Under the pieces are notes generated by a model that searched no databases, was not told where the DNA came from, and saw only the letters and a list, made by a program, of their open reading frames with translations. Below, piece after piece: positions 55,190 to 62,780 of a stretch of 64,000 nt of DNA (its first letter is position 1; each line of letters opens with the position of its first letter). The translations under genes were made by a program, and so were the position numbers. The stretch comes from a virus: IMG/VR virus record IMGVR_UViG_3300040801_005525, positions 1-64,000 of that record; one strand, given 5' to 3'.

Positions 55190-56806
55190 CTAAGTCCAGC
55201 CGATGTGTGCGGTGCGCCTCGGCGCGATGACGTCATCGGCGAACGCGTAGACGAGCGCATCGGCGTGATCAGGAGACTGCGAGGAGCCACGGCGGCGCTT
55301 CATCTCATCCTTGCGCTCGACCTGGATGAGCCCTGCCGTGCTGCGCTTCTCCTTGAGCCAGGAGAGCTGGTCGATGAGCTTGGGGTCATTCGGGATGCTG
55401 ATGCACTCCTCGAGCGGGTAGCCTGCGCCCCGGGTCACGTTCTCATAGGTCTTTCGGAAGCGCTCGCGCACGTTCCAATAGAGCTCGGCCCTCAGGTTCA
55501 CAAAGAGCTCGTGACTGCGGCGCCCGTCAGGCCACCTTCGCCGCGTGGCCTTCGCCGAGAACTTGATGCCCTGCGCCTTGAAGTGCGCGGGGAGGTCGTG
55601 CAGGGCGAGCTGATGGGGCGGGAGATCCCCGAGCGCCACGCGCAGCGCCTCACCCACGCCGAGCACGTCATAGGAGAGGCAGGAGGCCCCCTCCTCCCCG
55701 CAACGCTGCAAGATCCGCTCGGCGCTCTCCTCAGGCAAGAGTCCATGCCAGCTCTCCCCCTCGAAGACGAGCGGCCCGCAGCGTGGGTAGAGCACGTTCG
55801 AGTCTCCTGTCAGGCCCACGTCGAAGCCTGCCGAGATGTGCGCGCCGCCCGAGACCTTGAACCCCACGGCCGCCTTGACCCAGGCTGGCGGGATGACGCT
55901 CCCCTCGGCGCTCCCGAGGAAGTCCATCATGACCTCCTGGGCAAAGCCTCTGGGGTCATGGGCGCTCTCTTGCCTCATGCGCTCGAGCCAGTGCGCATCC
56001 CTCCAGGGCACACAGTCCCAGGGCATCTCGAAGAGGCGGGTGACGCCCTGCTTGATGCGCTGGGCAAAGGGATTATCGAGCCCGTTGGGGGTCGAGATCT
56101 CGATCAGGACCTCGGTGTTGTTCAGGATCCCGCGCAGGCGCTCCAAAGGGTTGTCGCTCTTGGCGGCCTCGTCCCACACGTAGATCGAGGCGCGGCCCCC
56201 CACGCCCATGTTCTTGCCGATCTCGCCGGTGATCGAGCTGCCGGTGTCCGGGAACACGATCGCGAGCTTCTTGGAGTGGTCATCGCGCTTGAAGCCTGGC
56301 GCGACCACGGCCATGAACCACTTGGGCAAGCGCGCCATGAGGATGCGCGCCTTCTCGAACAGGCTGTCGGGATCCCCCAGGACATCGAGGCTCTTCTCGG
56401 TGCGTGACCCGAAGGTGGCCTTGAAGCCCTTCTGGAAGAGCCCGGCCCACACCGAGTAGGCGATGAGCACCCAGGAGGCGCCCACGCCGCGGCATTTGAG
56501 GATCGAGGCGTTCAATTTGTCGCGGCGCCACAGCCCGATCTCGATGAGGAGCTCGCGCTGGCGCTCATAGAGCTCGAAGGGCACATAGCCCGGGACATCC
56601 TTGCCGGGGTTGCGTGGGTCATAGGTCCAGGCGAAGTGATCGATGAAGAAGGCCACATCCCTGCGACACTTCTCGATGACCTTGGCCTGGAAGTCGGGAT
56701 CCCCCTCGCAGCGCCTCTGGAACTTCAGGCGTTTTTCTGCGGCCTGTCGCCAGAGGTCATGCGCACGCGCATCGCTCGTCTTGAGGCTCGCGAGCTCCTG
56801 CACCAT
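55190..56806 (-). CDS. terL: Terminase large subunit
   Basis: A 538-residue protein. ATPase part: a Walker A-like SILKCRGVGASWV (residues about 101-113), deviating from the classical GxxGxGKT as in many terminases, and Walker B IYVWDEAAKS (208-217). The RNase H-like nuclease part starts GFDVGLTGDS (327-336) and ends DHADALVYAF (about 515), supplying the acidic metal ligands. It cuts concatemeric DNA and pumps it into the prohead. The stop-start gap to the portal gene is 43 nt; the small subunit precedes it by 7 nt. Confidence 0.93.
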   Translation of the reverse strand: MVQELASLKTSDARAHDLWRQAAEKRLKFQRRCEGDPDFQAKVIEKCRRDVAFFIDHFAWTYDPRNPGKDVPGYVPFELYERQRELLIEIGLWRRDKLNASILKCRGVGASWVLIAYSVWAGLFQKGFKATFGSRTEKSLDVLGDPDSLFEKARILMARLPKWFMAVVAPGFKRDDHSKKLAIVFPDTGSSITGEIGKNMGVGGRASIYVWDEAAKSDNPLERLRGILNNTEVLIEISTPNGLDNPFAQRIKQGVTRLFEMPWDCVPWRDAHWLERMRQESAHDPRGFAQEVMMDFLGSAEGSVIPPAWVKAAVGFKVSGGAHISAGFDVGLTGDSNVLYPRCGPLVFEGESWHGLLPEESAERILQRCGEEGASCLSYDVLGVGEALRVALGDLPPHQLALHDLPAHFKAQGIKFSAKATRRRWPDGRRSHELFVNLRAELYWNVRERFRKTYENVTRGAGYPLEECISIPNDPKLIDQLSWLKEKRSTAGLIQVERKDEMKRRRGSSQSPDHADALVYAFADDVIAPRRTAHIGWT

Positions 56807-56813
56807 GGTGGAC

Positions 56814-57320
56814 TCACTTCAACCCGTCAGCGAGCTCACGGTCGAGCTCGTCATCAGTGAGCTCGGCGGCAGCCTTCTGCTGGGCGAGCGTGGCGCTCGC
56901 GATCGCCCCGGAGTGCTCGACCTTGTAGGAGGAGCGAAGGTGCGGGAAGAGCCTCTCACCAAGCCACGCATCGGCCTTCCAGTCCACGAGCGCCTTGGCG
57001 TGGGACTTCTCGAGGATCTTTGCGGTGAGGTGTTGCTCGGCGACGGCTCGCGCGTGCGCGCAGCTGTAATAAAACTCGAGGTAGACGGCTTCACTGGCGG
57101 CCTCGGGCGTCGCACACACGACCTCTTCATCGAGGGTGGGGTCGGCTTCAAAGAGCGCCATGAGGCGCTCGGCCTCCTTCTTGCCTCGCGACATCCAGCG
57201 GTGGTAGGCCTGGCGGGTGATGCGATGGAGCCCACACACGACCTCGATGCTCACGGTCTTCTTGAGCTCCTCGGCGATCGCCGAGGTCAGCTCGGGGGTG
57301 CATTTGGTGGGTCGGGCCAT
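56814..57320 (-). CDS. terS: Terminase small subunit
   Basis: A 168-residue protein. Residues 5-50 (CTPELTSAIAEELKKTV, then VVCGLHRITRQAYHRWMSRG) form an HTH DNA-binding head, followed by a helical oligomerisation region (FYYSCAHARAVAEQHL) and a C-terminal arm (LTDDELDRELADGL). It recognises the packaging site and recruits TerL. Being the first head gene, it is probably the first late gene of this block. Confidence 0.85.
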   Translation of the reverse strand: MARPTKCTPELTSAIAEELKKTVSIEVVCGLHRITRQAYHRWMSRGKKEAERLMALFEADPTLDEEVVCATPEAASEAVYLEFYYSCAHARAVAEQHLTAKILEKSHAKALVDWKADAWLGERLFPHLRSSYKVEHSGAIASATLAQQKAAAELTDDELDRELADGLK

Positions 57321-57352
57321 GGTGGTGTGAGGGGGTGTGGAGGAGAGGGGTT

Positions 57353-57547
57353 TTAGTCGCAGAGGATGTCGCGGGTGTCGAGGTAGTCCCGCACCCTCTC
57401 GCTGTGGGGGGGTGGGGGTCCTTTTTTCTTGATCCAGTGAAGGAGCACATCACGGGAGAGGCCAAGCGAGGCAGCCAGATCATCGAGGTCAAGGAGCCCT
57501 AACCGATGAGCCCTGCGCACTCTGCATACAAGACAGCACGAGCTCAT
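57353..57547 (-). CDS. Small HTH protein before the terminase genes
   Basis: 64 residues from ATG 57547. CLVC near the N-terminus, then LLDLDDLAASLGLSRDVLLHW as a clear HTH, and KKKGPPPPHSE encoded by copy 12 of the dispersed element. The final helix is RVRDYLDTRDILC. It sits directly upstream of terS and could be a late-gene regulator or packaging helper. The long upstream reading frame to 57775 is probably not translated. Confidence 0.55.
   Translation of the reverse strand: MSSCCLVCRVRRAHRLGLLDLDDLAASLGLSRDVLLHWIKKKGPPPPHSERVRDYLDTRDILCD
57401..57430 (+). repeat. Dispersed G-rich/pyrimidine element, copy 12
   Basis: GCTGTG7-T-G5 then TCCTTTTTTCTT. The C-rich strand is sense and in frame, giving KKKGPPPPHSE, 15 codons before the stop of 57353-57547. 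The first GT of the head is lost. Confidence 0.8.
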
Positions 57548-57915
57548 GGCGGTCAGCGCTCCTTTTTGGTCTTCGATGATGAAGAGGAGGGAGATCGAGC
57601 GTGAGCATCCTATGGGGAGGGGAACCACGTCACGAGGGTCACAGGTGGAGAACCCTGTGCGCAAAAGGCTCTGGCTCGTGTAGAGAGAAGGAAGCCAAAG
57701 CCCTGAAGAAATGTGACGCGAGGCCCTTGCCCGCAAGATGTTCAGCACGATCCTTTCTAAGGAGAGAGATGGCATGGTGAGTCCGTATCGCCTGGCCTGC
57801 TCATCCCGTGGTGTGTGAGGTCTGCGCCTCTACCCTACTGCAACACACCCACGCGTCACGTGCATAATTAATCCATAAAAATCAAAAACTTACACAAATA
57901 AACAAGACTTCTTTG
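57548..57915 (-). promoter_or_regulatory. Late-operon upstream region
   Basis: About 370 bp without a convincing gene, between the hairpin at 57916-57938 and the HTH gene at 57353-57547. The segment 57862-57912 is much more AT-rich than the rest of the genome and is the natural place for the late promoter, but I see no good -35/-10 pair on the minus strand, so an activator or a phage sigma factor may be needed. Confidence 0.4.
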
Positions 57916-57938
57916 TGCCGTCTAGATTCCTGACGGCA
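57916..57938 (-). terminator. Hairpin after the small-gene cluster
   Basis: TGCCGTC and GACGGCA form a 7-bp stem with a 9-nt loop, immediately after the stop of 57939-58244. On the minus strand it is followed by CAAAGAAGTCTTGTTTATTTG. It probably ends the 58-64-kb minus-strand transcript before the late-promoter region. Confidence 0.65.
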
Positions 57939-58244
57939 TCAGGGAGGCGGGGGGCTCTGCGGCGTGAGCTCGAGCGAGAGCTCCAGGATGCTGATCAGGG
58001 CGCGAGTGCGATCGAGCTCGTCCACGAGCCGGGCCTCTTCGGCCTTCAACACCTCGAGATCACGCTGCGTCTGGCGGGGGCCATAACCGAGCACACGCTC
58101 GGTGCGCTTCCAGTCGAGCACCTTGCTCACCAGGTCACGCACACTCTTTGGGGGGTTGCGGTGCAGATAGCCCGCCCAGAGTCGCGCGGGTTGAGTGCGC
58201 AGCTTCAGGACGACGCGCGCGTAAAGGTAGCGGTCTTTCTTCAT
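57939..58244 (-). CDS. Small coiled-coil protein
   Basis: 101 residues. A basic N-terminus (KKDRYLYARVVLKLRTQPAR), then a coiled coil (LEVLKAEEARLVDELDRTR), ending in a Pro run (PQSPPPP). It overlaps the upstream gene by 4 nt. No family recognised. It ends at a hairpin. Confidence 0.6.
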   Translation of the reverse strand: MKKDRYLYARVVLKLRTQPARLWAGYLHRNPPKSVRDLVSKVLDWKRTERVLGYGPRQTQRDLEVLKAEEARLVDELDRTRALISILELSLELTPQSPPPP

Positions 58245-58813
58245 CTCACATCCTCTCTTCGTTGCCGGGCAAGGCGTCTTCGCTCCTCGGCGAGCGCGTC
58301 ATCGAGCAGCGCCATCACTTCATCGCTCCATCCAAGGATCTCCTCATCGGGGAGGTGCGCGAGCTCGGGGTGCCGTGTGCGGTGGTTCTTGAGCACGCGC
58401 CCCCTCGTGCAGAAGGTCTGCTTGGGAAAGGGAGGGGCGAGCTTGGCGTGGTCGCTCAACCCGAGCCGACGGCGCTCCTTGCGCCACTCATCGAGCGTGC
58501 CCTGCTGGTGGTTCTCACGCAGCTCCCTGGGAAGCCTTGGCCGATCGCGCAGCCCGTGCACCCAGTCATCGGCGAAGACCTGCCCCTTGTGGGGAGGGAT
58601 GGTCCTGGCGAAGCGCGCGAAGAAGTGGGAGAAGTCAGCCAGGTCAGGCGCCCACCACGGCTCGGGGTCAGGCGGCGTGGAGGTGTCGATCTTCTGGCGC
58701 GCGGTGTCGAACGCGTTGATGGCGCACTGCTCCTGCAAGAGCAGGTACACCAGGACGAAGTGCAGGCCGTTGTGGATGTCTGCGAGCGCGCAGATCTTGA
58801 CGTCATCGTGCAT
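58241..58813 (-). CDS. Protein of unknown function
   Basis: About 190 residues from ATG 58813 (MHDDVKICALADIHNG); a GTG at 58825 is possible. The middle is Trp/Phe-rich (PEPWWAPDLADFSHFFARFA). The C-terminal part is basic and helical (LLDDALAEERRRLARQRRE). No family recognised. Confidence 0.6.
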   Translation of the reverse strand: MHDDVKICALADIHNGLHFVLVYLLLQEQCAINAFDTARQKIDTSTPPDPEPWWAPDLADFSHFFARFARTIPPHKGQVFADDWVHGLRDRPRLPRELRENHQQGTLDEWRKERRRLGLSDHAKLAPPFPKQTFCTRGRVLKNHRTRHPELAHLPDEEILGWSDEVMALLDDALAEERRRLARQRREDVR

Positions 58814-58843
58814 GGGGCATGTCACATGAGGGAGGAGTGAGAG

Positions 58844-59065
58844 TCAGGGCAAGGGCGCGCATCCAGCGCGGGCAAGAAGATGGGCACAGTGATCGACGGC
58901 CTCGGCGAGGCTGCACAGCCCGAGGGTCGCAGCGCGGGACGATTCAGCGAGCTGCTCGAGCACAAAGAGGGTGCGCGCCCAGCGCACATCAGGGCGCCTG
59001 TCGATCCATCGCGCAAGCCCTTCGCGCAAGAGTGGCTCTCTCCAGTGATGTCTCGTGTCAATCAT
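58844..59065 (-). CDS. Small helical protein
   Basis: 73 residues from ATG 59065, set by GGGAGAG upstream and an 8-nt overlap with the previous gene. The sequence MIDTRHHWREPLLREGLA and LEQLAESSRAATLG suggests a small helical domain. A competing frame at 58822-59061 lacks a ribosome site. No family recognised. Confidence 0.5.
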   Translation of the reverse strand: MIDTRHHWREPLLREGLARWIDRRPDVRWARTLFVLEQLAESSRAATLGLCSLAEAVDHCAHLLARAGCAPLP

Positions 59066-59858
59066 CGAACTCTCCCTGTGCCACGAGCAAGAGCAAGTCT
59101 CTGTGCTGTTGATGTGCTTCATCGACGGTCAAACACTGAACTTGTTCCACAAGGCATCCTCCATGCTTTGTGCCCAGGCCACCTCGCCATACAGATGAGC
59201 TGTACACGTACACATCACGAGTTCGAGAGGTGAAGGGGGTGTAGTCACGTGCGTCTCGGACGCATCGAAGCGTGGACACTGTCAGATCACCCACGCGAAA
59301 CCTCCAACCAGGATATTTGACTCGCGAGAGATCCGCAGGATCGTGCATCCGCAGCATCGGGGGCTGGCGCTGAGCTCGAGCTTTCACCCATTCAATAAGT
59401 CGCACGCTCTTTTCTCTGCCATGGTCTGGACTGCGAAGCCTCCTACAGAGCGCACATGACCTTTCACACTCACGGCCCGGCACATGCTTGAGATGAAGCA
59501 CAGCATCAAGGCGCTGAGGTTTCACGAAGACCCTGATATACACGGATGCGCCGCGCTCTTCATCGAACGTCCTAACATCTTCGACGAGTTCCACGGTCAC
59601 GCCGAGATACGCATCGAGGTAAGGCTCGATGTGTGCGATCAACCAGCGAATGGCATCATCACGCTCATCAGACCACGCGATCTCAAGATAGCCCCCGTGC
59701 ACGTCTCGCTCTTCATCCCACGTCACCTCACAGGTCAAGACATCCAGGCCCTGCCCACCACACGCATGCATGAGCGCCTGCCTGACCTGCATCGCATCTA
59801 CAGACGTGACAACATAGGGCACGTTATCGATGACCTTCACGATACGCTTCACACCCAC
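59058..59858 (-). CDS. Protein of unknown function
   Basis: A 266-residue protein, MGVKRIVKVIDNVPYVVTS at the N-terminus, with mixed alpha/beta structure and a CERSCALCRRL Cys cluster near residue 135 that may bind zinc. The C-terminus includes VDEAHQQHRDLLLLVAQGE. It overlaps both neighbours. No family recognised. Confidence 0.6.
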   Translation of the reverse strand: MGVKRIVKVIDNVPYVVTSVDAMQVRQALMHACGGQGLDVLTCEVTWDEERDVHGGYLEIAWSDERDDAIRWLIAHIEPYLDAYLGVTVELVEDVRTFDEERGASVYIRVFVKPQRLDAVLHLKHVPGRECERSCALCRRLRSPDHGREKSVRLIEWVKARAQRQPPMLRMHDPADLSRVKYPGWRFRVGDLTVSTLRCVRDARDYTPFTSRTRDVYVYSSSVWRGGLGTKHGGCLVEQVQCLTVDEAHQQHRDLLLLVAQGEFDD

Positions 59859-60388
59859 CCTCCCCGCTCACAAGCCTCGCCGCTGACACGCCTTCGCATC
59901 CACGCGATCGCGCGCCCATCACACTCCACCTTTCGAAGGGTGGTGCAGCGATGCCTCGCGAGGAATCCCTTGATGCCCTCGACCCATTCGCCTGGCGTCT
60001 CGTCATAGAAGATCGAGCCCCCACCCACGTACTCGATGCACTCGTGGGAGAGGCCTATCCCCTCCTCTTCGCCGTTGATGACCACGCAGGACGAACCAGA
60101 CACAGACTCATCCTCGGGCCACCACGTCACGTCGAACGGGATGCCACGACGCACCGCGTCGATGAGGAGCTCGCACACGATGGCGAGCTCGCGCTCTGCT
60201 GCGCTCTGTGGCCAGGGCGTGCAGGTACGCCAAGGGGTGGGGAAGGTCGCACATCTGCCATCCCACGCATGCCCACATACCTGGAGTCGTGCACACCGCA
60301 TGACCACGGCGTCACGAGGGCAGGGTTGAGGCACAGGTTCACTCAGCACACCACAGTCCCCTTGAATGCGACACACTACCCCCATCAC
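59849..60388 (-). CDS. Protein of unknown function
   Basis: A 179-residue protein with several Cys in the first 50 residues (CRIQGDCGVLSEP, CARLQVCGHAW). The C-terminal half is alpha/beta (DVTWWPEDESVSGSSCVVIN). It overlaps the downstream gene by 10 nt and the upstream by 4 nt. No family recognised. Confidence 0.6.
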   Translation of the reverse strand: MMGVVCRIQGDCGVLSEPVPQPCPRDAVVMRCARLQVCGHAWDGRCATFPTPWRTCTPWPQSAAERELAIVCELLIDAVRRGIPFDVTWWPEDESVSGSSCVVINGEEEGIGLSHECIEYVGGGSIFYDETPGEWVEGIKGFLARHRCTTLRKVECDGRAIAWMRRRVSGEACERGGWV

Positions 60389-60810
60389 TCCTCCTTCACG
60401 CTCGACAAAGAACCCGACTCGGGCCTCTCCTTGTGAGCACGAACCATTGCCTCATAGCGCGCAATGACTTTCTCCCTGGTACCGTTGTCCTCCAAACCCC
60501 GAAGCGTCACAAACTTCCTGGCGTGCCACCACGCTACCCAGGACATCAGCAATGCGAACCCAACGCAAATCAATGTCGAGATGAGCCTTGCTGTATGGTT
60601 GGGCGCAAAGGGACACACCACAAGCCCGGCTACCCATAGGATCAGAGCAAAGAGGCTCGCAAAGATCATGTCTCCAGCAAGACCCCCCTCCCATCCGATC
60701 CACCAACGCACCCACCACACCGGATGGACCTGACGCGCTGTGTCGAGAGCCACCCCGCGCTCGAGCTTCTTGAGGCGCCTTGTCGTGCGCCATGCCTGCC
60801 ACAAATTCAC
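60385..60810 (-). CDS. Two-span membrane protein
   Basis: About 141 residues from GTG 60810, chosen because AAGGAGGAAGA lies just upstream. Hydrophobic helices at GDMIFASLFALILWVAGLVV and LISTLICVGFALLMSWVAW. The ends are basic or charged. The start overlaps the stop of the 57-residue gene. Function unknown. Confidence 0.6.
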   Translation of the reverse strand: MNLWQAWRTTRRLKKLERGVALDTARQVHPVWWVRWWIGWEGGLAGDMIFASLFALILWVAGLVVCPFAPNHTARLISTLICVGFALLMSWVAWWHARKFVTLRGLEDNGTREKVIARYEAMVRAHKERPESGSLSSVKEE

Positions 60811-60980
60811 TCTTCCTCCTTGATGTGTTCGAGCTCGCCGCACGCTGTCTCATGCGTCGCAGCGTGAAGGTGTTCGTTATGCTCCTGATTCTGCTCTTGT
60901 TTCAGAACCTTCGCGTTCCTCTTTCTTCCTCGGGAGCGTGGCCTGTCCCGACTCCTCCTTTTCTTTCGTCGTGTCGCCAT
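60807..60980 (-). CDS. Very small basic protein (57 residues)
   Basis: Starts ATG at 60980 after GAGGAGGAATAG, immediately at the stop of the previous gene, and ends in a GTGA overlap with the next. The head is extremely basic (MATRRKKRRSRDRPRSRGRK); the tail is acidic (LEHIKEEE). Tight coupling on both sides and a good ribosome site support it. It probably binds nucleic acid. Confidence 0.6.
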   Translation of the reverse strand: MATRRKKRRSRDRPRSRGRKRNAKVLKQEQNQEHNEHLHAATHETACGELEHIKEEE

Positions 60981-61265
60981 CTATTCCTCCTCTCGATAGG
61001 CGAGGATCGTCCTGTGCGTCTCCTCGCTCGATGTATCAGGAGTCACCTCGGCGTGCTCATCGAGCACCTCACGGGGACTCGCACTCATGACCTCCCAGGG
61101 ATCGGTCGCATAGCGTGCGGTGACATACTCGGGCGTGATGCTCAGCTCGGCGCTCGGCCAGCGCCTCGCCATGTACGCCACCACGGCCTCTTGCGAGGTA
61201 CACAGGGCAAGGAGCCCACCCTCCCGCGTCGCCGAGTTGTAGACAGTCACAGGCCAGATCTTCAC
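60981..61265 (-). CDS. Small protein of unknown function
   Basis: About 94 residues from GTG 61265 (GGAGGGGAT upstream), opening KIWPVTVYNSATREGG. Contains SQEAVVAYMARRWP and a beta-rich C-terminal half. It overlaps the upstream gene by 4 nt. No family recognised. Confidence 0.55.
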   Translation of the reverse strand: MKIWPVTVYNSATREGGLLALCTSQEAVVAYMARRWPSAELSITPEYVTARYATDPWEVMSASPREVLDEHAEVTPDTSSEETHRTILAYREEE

Positions 61266-61762
61266 ATCCCCTCCTCGATCTGCACGAGCACGGGCTGTCG
61301 TGTCACAGGGCACATCGTGTAGTGCGTATGCGGCATGGGCACATGACCGAGCAACGCGAACACCTCGAGGTCTGAGTGATCCTCACCACATCGCGCGCAG
61401 CATCGAATGCCCATCTTGTGCGTGGCAACGGGCATCTTGTGCACCTCGGGCAACTTCATGTGGTCGATCAACTGCCCGCCACGCTCCCTGATGTACCCCA
61501 TCATGAGGGTGGCGAGCCCTCCTGACATGGCCGCACGACTCAGAGGCTCTGGCGGATGAGGCTCGATGCGCGCGATGAGCTCGAGCGCATCGCGCATTCT
61601 GTTGATGCAGGAAGCCACCTCCTGCCACGCGAGCTCGACCTGGTCACTCGTCTTGGGCCACAACCGGCTCTTGGTCTTGAAGCCGCACGCCGTGCACTGG
61701 CTATCCCCATCAGGGCGCCTCTCCATCACGATCTGGTCACTCCCACACTCCGGACAATTCAT
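61262..61762 (-). CDS. Zinc-ribbon protein
   Basis: A 166-residue protein. MNCPECGSDQIVMERR and CTACGFKTK form an N-terminal zinc ribbon of the kind in transcription-related proteins. A helical middle (ASCINRMRDALELIARIE) and a second Cys pair (CCARCGEDHSD) follow. It may be a regulatory or nucleic-acid-binding protein. It overlaps both neighbours by ATGA. Confidence 0.65.
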   Translation of the reverse strand: MNCPECGSDQIVMERRPDGDSQCTACGFKTKSRLWPKTSDQVELAWQEVASCINRMRDALELIARIEPHPPEPLSRAAMSGGLATLMMGYIRERGGQLIDHMKLPEVHKMPVATHKMGIRCCARCGEDHSDLEVFALLGHVPMPHTHYTMCPVTRQPVLVQIEEGM

Positions 61763-62157
61763 GCGGTCTTCTCCTCTTCCATGTCTTTCCCGAGCCCTTC
61801 CTCGAGCTGTTCAATGACCCGTGAGAGCGTCCAGTGCGCCTCTTTGAGATCTTGCAGCGCGCCCTTCCCGCCTGAGCGCTTACCAAGGCACAAGAGCTTC
61901 TTGATGGCATGCGCCACGCCATAGTCTGTCACGTGATAGGCCGCGCACACGTCGTACACATCGATCTGCACGCCACGAATGATCTTGTTGTACGGGTTCT
62001 GCTTCTTTGCCCGGTCGATGTCGAACCCCACAGGGGCAGGCTGTGCAGGCACCGCTTCCGCGAACAAGGGGCGGTTGCATTGATGACACACCTCACCCTC
62101 CTCGCCCATCAAGGGCGGCGCGCCGCACCCCGCGCAACGGATCTTGAACTCACTCAT
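61759..62157 (-). CDS. Zinc ribbon plus DUF3310-like protein
   Basis: 132 residues. An N-terminal ribbon (IRCAGCGAPPL, CHQCNRPLF), then NPYNKIIRGVQIDVYDVCAA, AHAIKKLLCLGKR and LQDLKEAHWTLSRVI, which follow the DUF3310 order (HY...IDV...AIKYLLR..GK...EDLKKA.WYL). DUF3310 proteins are phage-encoded and their function is not firmly established. Overlaps both neighbours. Confidence 0.6.
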   Translation of the reverse strand: MSEFKIRCAGCGAPPLMGEEGEVCHQCNRPLFAEAVPAQPAPVGFDIDRAKKQNPYNKIIRGVQIDVYDVCAAYHVTDYGVAHAIKKLLCLGKRSGGKGALQDLKEAHWTLSRVIEQLEEGLGKDMEEEKTA

Positions 62158-62546
62158 CCCTTCACCTTTCCAAAGATCGTCCTGTCATCGATGTCTTGAG
62201 CTGCAAACCAGTCTCGAAGACGCCCTGCTGACGCACACGAGAGGGGCGCGTGGAGCTTGAAGCACCCGCTCACGAGCTCCATCGTGAATGCCACCCCCTC
62301 CCCCACCTGCACCCGGCGCATCACGAGCACGTCCCCGTTGCCAAGTGGGAGCTTGATCTCGCCCTCGGGCTGGGGCGCAAGCCAGGGCTCAGGGTCATAC
62401 GTGAACCCGTGTGGGAGGTTCAGCCTGGCGAGCGCTTGCGCGGGGGTCTCCCAGAGGTGATCACACGCGCTGCATTCACAGTGCATCTCATGGTCGTGGT
62501 CCCCCACCGCCCCACACTCTGGGCATGTCATCATGTGCGGAGTCAT
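62154..62546 (-). CDS. Zinc-ribbon protein, unknown function
   Basis: 130 residues. CPECGAVGDHDHEMHCECSAC near the N-terminus is split as CPEC and CECSAC and probably binds zinc. The rest is beta-rich (GEIKLPLGNGDVLVMRRV). It overlaps the downstream gene by 4 nt. Third zinc-ribbon gene in a row in this cluster. Confidence 0.6.
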   Translation of the reverse strand: MTPHMMTCPECGAVGDHDHEMHCECSACDHLWETPAQALARLNLPHGFTYDPEPWLAPQPEGEIKLPLGNGDVLVMRRVQVGEGVAFTMELVSGCFKLHAPLSCASAGRLRDWFAAQDIDDRTIFGKVKG

Positions 62547-62549
62547 GCA

Positions 62550-62780
62550 CTATCCCTCGCTGAGCCTTCGAAACTCTGCCTTGAATGCCAAGAAATCGAA
62601 CGCCTCCTTGGTCTTGTCTGGATGCACGACGAGTACGCCTGTCATCGTGAACTTGAGCCGGGTGAGACACGTCGTGATGTAGATGAACCTTTCGATCACC
62701 ACGCGCTCTCCCGTACTCCTGCACTCGTACTCCCCACCCTCCTCGAGGAAGTTCAAGGGATCTGGCACACCGCGATTCAT
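62550..62780 (-). CDS. Small protein, unknown function
   Basis: 76 residues from ATG 62780 (MNRGVPDPLNFLEEGG), starting in ATGA overlap with the RNA ligase gene. Strand-rich (GEYECRSTGERVVIERFIYI, FTMTGVLVVHPDKTKEAF). It may be a partner of the ligase, but that rests only on coupling. Confidence 0.55.
   Translation of the reverse strand: MNRGVPDPLNFLEEGGEYECRSTGERVVIERFIYITTCLTRLKFTMTGVLVVHPDKTKEAFDFLAFKAEFRRLSEG

Noticed and set aside
3212-57430. G-rich elements as simple Rho-independent terminators
   Set aside because: They have no inverted repeat and several lie in the middle of reading frames in either orientation.
57548-57775. N-terminal extension of the small HTH gene to 57775
   Set aside because: The extension has no recognisable domain and includes upstream control DNA; the internal ATG at 57547 fits the HTH protein better.
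58822-59061. 79-residue minus-strand frame competing with 58844-59065
   Set aside because: No ribosome site; the other frame starts after GGGAGAG and overlaps its neighbour by 8 nt in the usual way.
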